Below are positions 1 through 11,800 of a stretch of 64,000 nucleotides of DNA, in pieces (within the stretch, counting starts at the first letter, position 1; the number at the start of each line of letters is the position of its first letter). The translations under genes were made by a program, and so were the position numbers. The notes beneath the pieces were generated by a model. That model was not told the DNA's origin, ran no database searches, and saw only the letters and a program-made list of their open reading frames with translations. The stretch is from Agarophyton chilense (lineage: Eukaryota; Rhodophyta; Florideophyceae; Gracilariales; Gracilariaceae): assembly GCA_030374765.1 (NCBI GenBank), contig JARGXX010000077.1:1-64000 (forward strand), in the 5' to 3' direction.

Positions 1-1272
1 GTTTTCAACTTTGGTGGAGTAGCGAGTCTTTGCGACCTCGCGCAACAGGCCGGCAGGGCCGGCCGCGATGAAACCCATCCACTTGCGTCACCATTTATTT
101 CCAGCCCTACTTCAAAACTCGTTACGGAAACTCTTTCTTCGTCCTCATCCAACACAAATGCGTTTGAGGAGAGCCCAATCGCATATATAAACCAAGCACT
201 TTCCACGGAGCGTTGGTTGGAAGCGCAGCATTGGGTCGAATGCAAATCTGTTTGTCGAAGGGAACGCCCCTCTATTTCCACATGGACGGAAAAGAACCAG
301 GCATCTGTCTCTTCTCTCCTTCGGTTCTTAATTGCGATATTTGCAATAGCATCGCAGCTGTCTCCCCCTCTCCACCCCGGAACGAAGCTCCGTTTCCAGC
401 CCCTACATCTTCTGCCTCTCCAGCACGCCCAATCCATTTCACCGTCACCCAGCGCTTCCCCACAAACGAACCCCACGCCGCCAAAAAAACCGTTGCTCAA
501 TCAATCAAACAGAACATCCTTAAACAAACCAAAACACCAACACCAACGGCGGCCCAACACAAAGCCCCAAACCCCACGCCAGTCGTCCACCACGACCCCC
601 CACCTCCACTCCATCGCCGTTGCTGACAACCACGCATCCATCCGCAGCGACCCAATCGCCCACTGTCGCTCATTCTCAATCTCAGTCGCACTCTGCCACC
701 TTCTTTTACACCTTGGAACGAAAAAACACCGCAACAAATCGTGTCACACTTCGAGGAGCTCTCCCGCCGACTTGCCCCTCTCTGTGTGCCATGCTTGCTG
801 CACGAAAAAACGCAAGTGCACTTGACGGACACTCATGCATGCCCCCATTCCCGTCACGATGCTTCAGATGCTTTTCGCCGCACCATATATCGCGCAACTG
901 CAGGTTCGATAAATCATATCGTGCCTCAAGGAACCTGCTACCGTTGCCATCTCGGATTCTGCAAGGGACTCAAAACTCATTCTCAACCGCACACTTTTGG
1001 AACAAGACACTGCATCTTCATTTCGCTCTATCAACTGGCATGGGTCTTGTGGCGAAACATGCTCCAAAACTCGCTCCGAAATTGCACTCCACCTCTTGAC
1101 GGCCGCATGCAATCCAAGTTCAACTCCATTTCCCAATCCTCCCAAGATTCCTCACCCCTCCACCTTGAAATAGACGCCATGTTTCATGATTGTTAACACA
1201 CAACAACCACTTTGCCGTACCCAACATTCTACGCCTTGCAGCTTGTGGAAGTCAACCACAACACTCATTTAA
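1..1272 (+). pseudogene. Helicase copy A, C-terminal remnant (5'-truncated by window edge)
   Basis: The sequence matches copy C from helicase motif VI (QQAGRAGRDG region) through the zinc knuckle to the stop equivalent at 1270-1272. Relative to copy C it carries roughly twenty small insertions and deletions in 1.3 kb, many of them one- or two-base expansions of homopolymers, so no long frame survives. Either this copy is decaying or the consensus is poor near the end of the assembled sequence. Copies B and C lack most of these differences. Confidence 0.85.
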
Positions 1273-1692
1273 GCACGATTTTAGATTCCAACCCGGTACA
1301 ATAAACACCCATTCTTCTTTCTCCATTTTGCTTTCAACTCTCTTCCTTGCCACAGAAAACCACATTTCCTACTCTTTATACTTAAGTATAACGCCAAACA
1401 CCCCATATTCGACCGTTACATTACACCCAAACCAGCAACAAGCGTTATTCAAAACGACTCTATCTCCAGCTCAACCTCAGCCCCTAAATACCCCACTCCG
1501 CCTCAAAAATACAGTGTAACGAAACAACCTACACTCTATATCAGTCCTACACATAAAGCCCAGTACACTTATCGAATGCAGGTCGCTCAACACAGAACTT
1601 TATCCAACCACCGCAGATATCGAGTACACCCTCAAACAATCTGTTCACCACGCATTCGTACTATAATGGAACTTGACGTCTCGACTCTAGAC
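1273..1692. other. 3' spacer of repeat copy A
   Basis: This is about 420 bp between the helicase stop equivalent and the telomere-like tract. It is AC-rich on the plus strand with no convincing gene. The same spacer follows copies B (7196-7616) and C (13098-13518), so it is an integral part of the unit and probably holds the helicase 3' UTR. Confidence 0.7.
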
Positions 1693-1977
1693 TCCTAAAA
1701 CCCCTAAAATCCAATAAACGCAAAGCTTCCCCTAAAAACCCCTAAAGCCCTCCAGCCCCTAAACAATGTTTTCCTCTCCGTAAATAAAAAATCCCATAAA
1801 GGTAAAGTTTCCCCTAAACCCCCTGAACCCCTGAACCCCTGAACCTCTAAAACCCCTAAAACCCCTACACAATGTTTTCCTCTCCGTAACTTCAAAATCC
1901 CATAAAGGTAAAGCTTCTCCTAAAACCCCTAAACCCCTAAACCCCTAAACCCCTAAAACCCTAAACCCCTGAAACCT
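1693..1977 (+). repeat. Telomere-like CCCCTAAA tract, copy A
   Basis: About 3 iterations of a ~105-bp module share the core AATGTTTTCCTCTCCGTAA and CCCATAAAGGTAAAG, separated by CCCCTAAA / CCCCTGAA strings. The last string has about five CCCCTAAA units, one slightly out of phase. The G-rich complement is TTTAGGGG, which looks like a telomere repeat. No perfect terminal telomere is present. Confidence 0.8.
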
Positions 1978-2029
1978 GTAAAAGCCCGTACACAATGGTT
2001 TCCTCTACGAAAACGTAAACTCCCGTAGG

Positions 2030-2935
2030 CCCTGACCGATAGCTACTTAGTGGCGATGCCACTGTTGGACAAACCTTAACGTCATAAGAATCTACCTGTC
2101 ATCGTTAAGCATACGTCATCCCTACCTCACTAAACGCACTGCACGCGTCTTCTTTAGCTGAGAGTGTGGCGCCAGCACTCGCGTGACCTACTACTCACCA
2201 CACTCAACCTACATTGAACTTGGCAATACCATCGAATATCGACCCCCAGTGTTGCCGGATATGAAAACCATCCTAGAACCAAGCGCAAACGCACCTTTTT
2301 CAGCCGCGTACACGACCCCAAAAACGCACATACAAAACGCCTGACAATGTGCCATCTGCCTCCACGAAAATAGCCACAGAACAAGCGCAAACGCATAACA
2401 CAACCCTTTCTTTTGATAAAAATTTCGCACATTATCCAGCTTACAACACAGCTCGACTGTGCAGCGGAGATTGTGGCTGAAACCAAGCGCCTTTGAGTGC
2501 CACACTCGACGCACGCCTCCACGTTGTGCAGCAAAAATGTTACAATAAAACATGTGCAAACGCAGGATTTTTGGCAGAAAGCCCAGCGCGCCTAAAAATT
2601 TATGATTTTTTCAAATGCAAATATTGCGAAAATGGGTGCTGCGCGCCAACATCTGGCAATTCGCGCGCTACGTTACCCGAACGAAGCGCCTGAGCGCAAT
2701 TAGCCACGATTTTTGAGCGTGCCAATGTGTCATACGCGCTCTCCAGCACAACGTTTTTCCATCCAGGGGGTCAAAATCGCACATACGTCGAATGCAGCGC
2801 GTGGCGCTTGGTGTATGTAATTACCAAGCGCTACTGACAACTGCGTTTTTACCAAGCGCCAGCCCACACTTACAACCTGTAATATATATAGGACAAGGGC
2901 AAAACCTCCCTCATCTCGTACCCGACTCAGACCTC
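2030..2935 (+). promoter_or_regulatory. Promoter block of helicase copy B
   Basis: About 900 bp between the telomere-like tract and the helicase start holds no gene of its own. It contains several copies of CCAAGCGC and ends with a TATATATA box at 2882-2890, about 45-55 bp before the ATG at 2936. The block equals those at 7944-8843, 13862-14719 and 14720-15577, apart from small indels here. Confidence 0.65.
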
Positions 2936-5900
2936 ATGTACTGCTACACTACTTCCGTGTTGGATGCCATTCGCATGTCTTCCTCTGGTGAGCTCCCCGC
3001 TCCCTTTCCTCCAAACCCAACATGGCCCAGCGGTCCATAGCGCGCTCAAGCCCTTCTTGCTTCAATCTTTAGCGCCATACCACTCTTTGGATCTCCTCTC
3101 CGTTCGCAACTTCATTGCTTGCGCAAGCGTGATAAGCACCGACCCCAACCCGCCTATCGCTGCCCCCTTGCCGTCTGACCGCACGCCTGAGCCTTACGAC
3201 ACGGTCATTTCTCACGACCCCAACAATACCTCCTTTCGTTTTGCAGCCGCCTCAGATGTGACGCACCTCCTCGCCGCTCTTCAATATGGCATCTGTGCCT
3301 GCGACATACACGAACTGCACGTGCTCTCCAAATCTTCTCCCCTGTTGCAACCTGCCACCCCTGCTTCCGAACGCCCAGTTCACGTTCAAGAACGCATGCG
3401 TACCATCGACGCGGCAATCGACGCTGATTCCAACAACGCCCTTTCCGTTTGTCAGAAAGACACTCACGCTTGCAATGTCCATATCCTCTCGCGAGGAAAT
3501 GTTCGTTTCTTTCCACAATTGTGATGTTCACCCGTCCTGCGGCATAGTGCGTGACACTCACCTCGCCCTCTCAGAAGTCGGCTCTTTGGTTTTAACTCTA
3601 CACAAAGAAATACAACATACTCTTCACAACGACCTGCTTCTTGGCCACGCTCTGCCAACCGGTTTCACAAACGCGCTACACTCACTTCAGGACGACTCCT
3701 TCAACAAAAGCCCAGGCTTTTCTTTCCTTCCCAAACCTCAACAACCGCCCATTTATCGAACAAAACATGGCTTTCGTTTTCACTTGTCTCACGTCTTCCA
3801 TGCCCCACAACTCCAACACCGACCACACTCCGTTTCTTCCGCAACGCAAGCAAAACGGTACCTTTCCCCGCACACAACTGCCCACAACCGACATTTTTGG
3901 GCACCGATATGTTCACGCATGCGTTGTCGAGGTGGCTCTCATGTGCACAGAAAATCAAGAACGCCTGTTGGTTGCGCTACACCTTTCGTCGGGCTCTCCT
4001 GCGCGCGGCACAGAGATTGAGACATACCGTATCCACAACGACCAACACTTTCAACGTTGTCTCATGCTCATCGACGAAAAATCGCCTGTCCTCATTTGCC
4101 GGTACATGAAAACGCGAAACAGCAAAGGGGCCGCCACTCCGATTGCTCGCTTTCCCGATGCCCAAACATCCCGTCTTCTGCTCATGTACTTGACTCTGAT
4201 ACGTCCGTTTGAAGCATATATCGTCCGCTGCCTACACGGAGAAAACTGTTTCCAGATGCATTGGAAAATGCTGTTCGCCAACTGCGGAATTCCGTATGCC
4301 GCAAACACCATCCGCTCGATAATCAGCTCTCACTTGAGCAAACGCGGTTTCCCGATATCCTTCAACGACTATAGAAACTTCACCGTGGGAATGACCAACA
4401 CAGTTTCCAATGTCACCGCATCTTCTGTAGCCGATCACATCTTGGAAGAGCTATTGACCACTGCCCATGGCCAGGCGGGCCACTCTGCGCACACCGCCGC
4501 TTTTCTTTACGCTCGTACACCACATGACATATCCGGTTTGCAGCACTCTCAACTTTCCAAATATCGCGAGTGGTCCAGCAAATGGCACCAGTATCTCGGT
4601 CTTCTTCTTAATGCTCCCCTCACCCAACAACAACAACAACAACAACACCACAGAAAACGTCCGGTTACTGACACAGTTCTACCTACACCTGAACCAAAGC
4701 GCTCCATCCATACATCGCAGCCAACCCCGTCCCCTCCCACTGACCGCTCTGCGATCCCCCATTCTCAAATCAACCTAAACCTGGCCGCCTCTCATCCTTT
4801 CAATCCACATCCGCCTGCTTTTATGGCAGCCGCCATACCGCGCGGTGGAGCTTCTCTCTTACAACAACCGCTTGTGACCTACGAACATATTACATCAGAA
4901 ATGCTCCGAGCACTAAGACAGGCACTTTCCAACGACTCCGCTTTATTCAAGTCCCACCAACAATTTGTGAACACAGCGGCCGTGTACAACAGGCTGTCCA
5001 ACATGCTACTACTCCAGCCGACTGGATCTGGAAAAACACTATCTCTTCTGCTCCCCGTCTTCATGGAAAAGGGCAAATACTCCACCGTTCTCATCACCCC
5101 TCTCACAGCCTTGCTCAGTGAATACGAACTGCGCGCTCAGCTCTTCGGCCTTCGTGCTTCTCGTACACCCACCCCTCCCGGATCGCACTCCTTTGCCGAC
5201 ATTTACATCTTTTCCGCTGAAAGACTTTCTCTTCCTTCTTTTACAGAGTTCACCACGCGACTGATCGCCGCCGACCGCCTCGCCCGCATTGCCATCGATG
5301 AATGTCACTTATTTCTTTTATGGCAACACTTTCGCCCGTGCTTGGCCAACCTCCACAACTGCTTCGGCCATATTCCCACAAAGATCCCTCGCGTGCTTTT
5401 AAGCGCGACAGTGCCGCCGCGCGACCGCCCCCTTCTTCTGTCGCAGCTGCATATCCCGAACGCGCATGTGTACGCTTCTTCGACTGCAAGAAACAACATT
5501 TCTTTTGTCGTGTATCAGCTAAGCTCAGCCCCCAGCACTTCGCGTGCCACACGCTTTCGCGCCGCTCATGGCCACTTTCAGGATGTGTTTGGATACCTGC
5601 TTCAGCTGGGCGTCTCAATCATGCAAGAGCATGTGGCTCGATTGCTTCACTCGTCGGCTGACACAACCCTAGCTCGCGTTCTTATATTCTCGTTAACACG
5701 CCCGGCTGCCGAAGCTGTCCATGAAGCTCTCGCCGCTTCGCGTTCTTATTTTGGTGCCCTTAAACAATCCACTACTGTCACGGTTCTCCTGTACCATTCT
5801 GGTCTCTCCGATGTTCGTAAACGCCGGGCTCACACCCTTTGGAACTCTCCGCCTTCTTCCAGCGCACCCACAACCAACCACATTCTCTTCATGGTTTGCA

Positions 5901-7195
5901 CCTCTTCTTTTGGTACGGGCATCGACGTTCCCAACGTTCGCCTGGTTTTTCAACTTTGGTGGAGTAGCGAGTCTTTGCGACCTCGCGCAACAGGCCGGCA
6001 GGGCCGGCCGCGATGGAAACCCATCCACTTGCGTCACCATTTATTTCCAGCCCTACTTCAAACTCGTTACGGAAACTCTTTCTTCGTCCTCATCCAACAC
6101 AAATGCGTTTGAGGAGCCCAATCGCATATACAACCAAGCACTTTCCACGGAGCGTTGGTTGGAAGCGCAGCATTGGGTCGAATGCAAATCTGTTTGTCGA
6201 AGGAACGCCCTCTATTTCCACATGGACGGAAAAGAACCAGGCATCTGTCTCTTCTCTCCTTCGGTTCTTAATTGCGATATTTGCAATAGCATCGCAGCTG
6301 TCTCCCCCTCTCCCACCCCGGAACGAAGCTCCGTTTCCGCTACCCCTTCTGCCTCTCAGCACGCCCAATCCATTTCACCGTCACCCAGCGCTTCCCCACA
6401 AACGCCCACGCCGCCAAAAAACCGTGCCAATCAATCAAACAGAACATCCTTAAACAACCAAAACACCAACACCAACGGCGGCCCAACACAAAGCCCCAAA
6501 CCCCACGCCAGTCGTCCACCACGACCCCCCACCTCCACTCCATCGCCGTTGCTGACAACCACGCATCCATCCGCAGCGACCCAATCGCCCACTGTCGCTC
6601 ATTCTCAATCTCAGTCGCACTCTGCCACCTTCTTTTACACCTTGGAACGAAAAACACCGCAACAAATCGTGTCACACTTCGAGGAGCTCTCCCGCCGACT
6701 TGCCCCTCTCTGTGTGCCATGCTTGCTGCACGAAAAAACGCAAGTGCACTTGACGGACACTCATGCATGCCCCCATTCCCGTCAACGATGCTTCAGATGC
6801 TTTTCGCCGCACCATATATCGCGCAACTGCAGGTTCGATAAATCACCTCAAGGAACCTGCTACCGTTGCCATCTCGGATTCTGCAAGGGACTCAAAACTC
6901 ATTCTCAACCGCACACTTTTGGAACAAGACACTGCATCTTCATTTCGCTCTATCAACTGGCATGGGTCTTGTGGCGAACATGCTCCAAAACTCGCTCCGA
7001 AATTGCACTCCACCTCTTTGACGGCCGCATGCAATCCAAGTTCAACTCCATTTCCCAATCCTCCCAAGATTCCTCACCCTCCACCTTGAAATAGACGCCA
7101 TGTTTCATGATTGGTTAACACACAACAACCACTTTGCCGTACCCAACATTCTACGCCTTGCAGCTTGGTGGAAGTCAACCACAACACTCATTTAA
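2936..7195 (+). pseudogene. Recombinase-helicase copy B, frame-interrupted
   Basis: Nearly identical to the 1417-codon copy C along its whole length, with the same start and stop positions. About six single-base indels, nearly all in homopolymer runs (for example in the A run shortly after the start and in the T run before motif VI), plus one 3-base insertion, split the frame. The middle segment stays open from 3641 to about 5950 and holds the Walker A, DECH and SAT motifs. The few, homopolymer-biased differences could be sequencing errors, so the gene may be intact in the organism. I list it as a pseudogene because the given sequence does not read through. Confidence 0.8.
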
Positions 7196-7616
7196 GCACG
7201 ATTTTAGATTCCAACCCGGTACAATAAACACCCATTCTTCTTTCTCCATTTTGCTTTCAACTCTCTTCCTTGCCACAGAAAACCACATTTCCTACTCTTT
7301 ATACTTAAGTATAACGCCAAACACCCCATATTCGACCGTTACATTACACCCAAACCAGCAACAAGCGTTATTCAAACGACTCTATCTCCAGCTCAACCTC
7401 AGCCCCTAAATACCCCAACTCCGCCTCAAAAATACAGTGTAACGAAACAACCTACACTCTATATCAGTCCTACACATAAAGCCCAGTACACTTATCGAAT
7501 GCAGGTCGCTCAACACAGAACTTTATCCAACCACCGCAGATATCGAGTACACCCTCAAACAATCTGTTCACCACGCATTCGTACTATAATGGAACTTGAC
7601 GTCTCGACTCTAGACT
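7196..7616. other. 3' spacer of repeat copy B
   Basis: Gene-free spacer matching the one after copies A and C. It holds an AATAAA-like ACAATAAACACC shortly after the stop, a possible polyadenylation signal. Confidence 0.6.
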
Positions 7617-7890
7617 CCTAAAACCCCTAAAATCCAATAAACGCAAAGCTTCCCCTAAAACCCCTAAAGCCCTCCAGCCCCTAAACAATGTTTTCCTCTC
7701 CGTAAATAAAAAATCCCATAAAGGTAAAGTTTCCCCTAAACCCCCTGAACCCCTGAACCCCTGAACCTCTAAAACCCCTAAAACCCCTACACAATGTTTT
7801 CCTCTCCGTAACTTCAAAATCCCATAAAGGTAAAGCTTCTCCTAAAACCCCTAAACCCCTAAACCCCTAAACCCCTAAACCCCTGAAACC
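7617..7890 (+). repeat. Telomere-like CCCCTAAA tract, copy B
   Basis: Same modular structure as copy A. The terminal uninterrupted run contains four CCCCTAAA units before CCCCTGAAA. The unit count differs from copies A (about five) and C (six), which shows slippage or telomere-type turnover inside an otherwise nearly constant repeat. Confidence 0.82.
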
Positions 7891-7943
7891 TGTAAAAGCC
7901 CGTACACAATGGTTTCCTCTACGAAAACGTAAACTCCCGTAGG

Positions 7944-8843
7944 CCCTGACCGATAGCTACTTAGTGGCGATGCCACTGTTGGACAAACCTTAACGTCATA
8001 AGAATCTACCTGTCATCGTTAAGCATACGTCATCCCTACCTCACTAAACGCACTGCACGCGTCTTCTTTAGCTGAGAGTGTGGCGCCAGCACTCGCGTGA
8101 CCTACTACTCACCACACTCAACCTACATTGAACTTGGCAATACCATCGAATATCGACCCCCAGTGTTGCCGGATATGAAAACCATCCTAGAACCAAGCGC
8201 AAACGCACCTTTTTCAGCCGCGTACACGACCCCAAAAACGCACATACAAAACGCCTGACAATGTGCCATCTGCCTCCACGAAATAGCCACAGAACCAAGC
8301 GCAAACGCATAACACAACCCTTTCTTTTGATAAAAATTTCGCACATTATCCAGCTTACAACACAGCTCGACTGTGCAGCGGAGATGTGGCTGAAACCAAG
8401 CGCCTTTGAGTGCCACACTCGACGCACGCCTCCACGTTGTGCAGCAAAAATGTTACAATAAAACATGTGCAAACGCAGGATTTGGCAGAAAGCCCAGCGC
8501 GCCTAAAATTTATGATTTTTTCAAATGCAAATATTGCGAAAATGGGTGCTGCGCGCCAACATCTGGCAATTCGCGCGCTACGTTACCCGAACGAAGCGCC
8601 TGAGCGCAATTAGCCACGATTTTTTGAGCGTGCCAATGTGTCATACGCGCTCTCCAGCACAACGTTTTCCATCCAGGGGGTCAAAATCGCACATACGTCG
8701 AATGTAGCGCGTGGCGCTTGGTGTATGTAATTACCAAGCGCTACTGACAACTGCGTTTTACCAAGCGCCAGCCCACACTTACAACCTGTAATATATATAG
8801 GACAAGGGCAAACCTCCCTCATCTCGTACCCGACTCAGACCTC
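7944..8843 (+). promoter_or_regulatory. Promoter block of helicase copy C
   Basis: Gene-free 900 bp upstream of the intact helicase. The 8-mer CCAAGCGC occurs at 8193-8200, 8295-8302, 8396-8403, 8734-8741 and 8761-8768, and inverted at 8714-8721. Related GCGC-containing words lie between. The last copies cluster just upstream of the TATA box, as transcription-factor sites would. The palindromic GCGC core faintly recalls E2F-type sites, but this is only a resemblance. Confidence 0.6.
8789..8800 (+). promoter_or_regulatory. TATA box of helicase copy C
   Basis: TAATATATATAG lies 44-55 bp before the ATG at 8844. The expected start of transcription about 30 bp downstream would leave a 5' UTR of some 15-25 nt. 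The same box precedes copy B and ends both copies of the duplicated promoter block. Confidence 0.55.
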
Positions 8844-11800
8844 ATGTACTGCTACACTACTTCCGTGTTGGATGCCATTCGCATGTCTTCCTCTGGTGAG
8901 CTCCCCGCTCCCTTTCCTCCAACCCAACATGGCCCAGCGGTCCATAGCGCGCTCAAGCCCTTCTTGCTTCAATCTTTAGCGCCATACCACTCTTTGGATC
9001 TCCTCTCCGTTCGCAACTTCATTGCTTGCGCAAGCGTGATAAGCACCGACCCCAACCCGCCTATCGCTGCCCCCTTGCCGTCTGACCGCACGCCTGAGCC
9101 TTACGACACGGTCATTTCTCACGACCCCAACAATACCTCCTTTCGTTTTGCAGCCGCCTCAGATGTGACGCACCTCCTCGCCGCTCTTCAATATGGCATC
9201 TGTGCCTGCGCCATACACGAACTGCACGTGCTCTCCAAATCTTCTCCCCTGTTGCAACCTGCCACCCCTGCTTCCGAACGCCCAGTTCACGTTCAAGAAC
9301 GCATGCGTACCATCGACGCGGCAATCGACGCTGATTCCAACAACGCCCTTTCGTTTGTCAGAAAGACACTCACGCTTGCAATGTCCATATCCTCTCGCGA
9401 GGAAATGTTCGTTTCTTTCCACAATTGTGATGTTCACCCGTCCTGCGGCATAGTGCGTGACACTCACCTCGCCCTCTCAGAAGTCGGCTCTTTGGTTTTA
9501 ACTCTACACAAAGAAATACAACATACTCTTCACAACGACCTGCTTCTTGGCCACGCTCTGCCAACCGGTTTCACAAACGCGCTACACTCACTTCAGGACG
9601 ACTCCTTCAACAAAAGCCCAGGCTTTTCTTTCCTTCCCAACCTCAACAACCGCCCATTTATCGAACAAAACATGGCTTTCGTTTTCACTTGTCTCACGTC
9701 TTCCATGCCCCACAACTCCAACACCGACCACACTCCGTTTCTTCCGCAACGCAAGCAAAACGGTACCTTTCCCCGCACACAACTGCCCACAACCGACATT
9801 TTGGGCACCGATATGTTCACGCATGCGTTGTCGAGGTGGCTCTCATGTGCACAGAAAATCCAAGAACGCCTGTTGGTTGCGCTACACCTTTCGTCGGGCT
9901 CTCCTGCGCGCGGCACAGAGATTGAGACATACCGTATCCACAACGACCAACACTTTCAACGTTGTCTCATGCTCATCGACAAATCGCCTGTCCTCATTTG
10001 CCGGTACATGAAAACGCGAAACAGCAAAGGGGCCGCCACTCCGATTGCTCGCTTTCCCGATGCCCAAACATCCCGTCTTCTGCTCATGTACTTGACTCTG
10101 ATACGTCCGTTTGAAGCATATATCGTCCGCTGCCTACACGGAGAAAACTGTTTCCAGATGCATTGGAAAATGCTGTTCGCCAACTGCGGAATTCCGTATG
10201 CCGCAAACACCATCCGCTCGATAATCAGCTCTCACTTGAGCAAACGCGGTTTCCCGATATCCTTCAACGACTATAGAAACTTCACCGTGGGAATGACCAA
10301 CACAGTTTCCAATGTCACCGCATCTTCTGTAGCCGATCACATCTTGGAAGAGCTATTGACCACTGCCCATGGCCAGGCGGGCCACTCTGCGCACACCGCC
10401 GCTTTTCTTTACGCTCGTACACCACATGACATATCCGGTTTGCAGCACTCTCAACTTTCCAAATATCGCGAGTGGTCCAGCAAATGGCACCAGTATCTCG
10501 GTCTTCTTCTTAATGCTCCCCTCACCCAACAACAACAACAACAACAACACCACAGAAAACGTCCGGTTACTGACACAGTTCTACCTACACCTGAACCAAA
10601 GCGCTCCATCCATACATCGCAGCCAACCCCGTCCCCTCCCACTGACCGCTCTGCGATCCCCCATTCTCAAATCAACCTAAACCTGGCCGCCTCTCATCCT
10701 TTCAATCCACATCCGCCTGCTTTTATGGCAGCCGCCATACCGCGCGGTGGAGCTTCTCTCTTACAACAACCGCTTGTGACCTACGAACATATTACATCAG
10801 AAATGCTCCGAGCACTAAGACAGGCAATTTCCAACGACTCCGCTTTATTCAAGTCCCACCAACAATTTGTGAACACAGCGGCCGTGTACAACAGGCTGTC
10901 CAACATGCTACTACTCCAGCCGACTGGATCTGGAAAAACACTATCTCTTCTGCTCCCCGTCTTCATGGAAAAGGGCAAATACTCCACCGTTCTCATCACC
11001 CCTCTCACAGCCTTGCTCAGTGAATACGAACTGCGCGCTCAGCTCTTCGGCCTTCGTGCTTCTCGTACACCCACCCCTCCCGGATCGCACTCCTTTGCCG
11101 ACATTTACATCTTTTCCGCTGAAAGACTTTCTCTTCCTTCTTTTACAGAGTTCACCACGCGACTGATCGCCGCCGACCGCCTCGCCCGCATTGCCATCGA
11201 TGAATGTCACTTATTTCTTTTATGGCAACACTTTCGCCCGTGCTTGGCCAACCTCCACAACTGCTTCGGCCATATTCCCACAAAGATCCCTCGCGTGCTT
11301 TTAAGCGCGACAGTGCCGCCGCGCGACCGCCCCCTTCTTCTGTCGCAGCTGCATATCCCGAACGCGCATGTGTACGCTTCTTCGACTGCAAGAAACAACA
11401 TTTCTTTTGTCGTGTATCAGCTAAGCTCAGCCCCCAGCACTTCGCGTGCCACACGCTTTCGCGCCGCTCATGGCCACTTTCAGGATGTGTTTGGATACCT
11501 GCTTCAGCTGGGCGTCTCAATCATGCAAGAGCATGTGGCTCGATTGCTTCACTCGTCGGCTGACACAACCCTAGCTCGCGTTCTTATATTCTCGTTAACA
11601 CGCCCGGCTGCCGAAGCTGTCCATGAAGCTCTCGCCGCTTCGCGTTCTTATTTTGGTGCCCTTAAACAATCCACTACTGTCACGGTTCTCCTGTACCATT
11701 CTGGTCTCTCCGATGTTCGTAAACGCCGGGCTCACACCCTTTGGAACTCTCCGCCTTCTTCCAGCGCACCCACAACCAACCACATTCTCTTCATGGTTTG

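Noticed and set aside
1-2000. True chromosome end within the window
   Set aside because: Only interrupted telomere-like tracts occur; the left edge lies inside a helicase copy, so the telomere itself is outside.
5302-5661. Secondary frames inside the helicase copies
   Set aside because: They recur in every copy only because the helicase does, and carry no recognisable domain.
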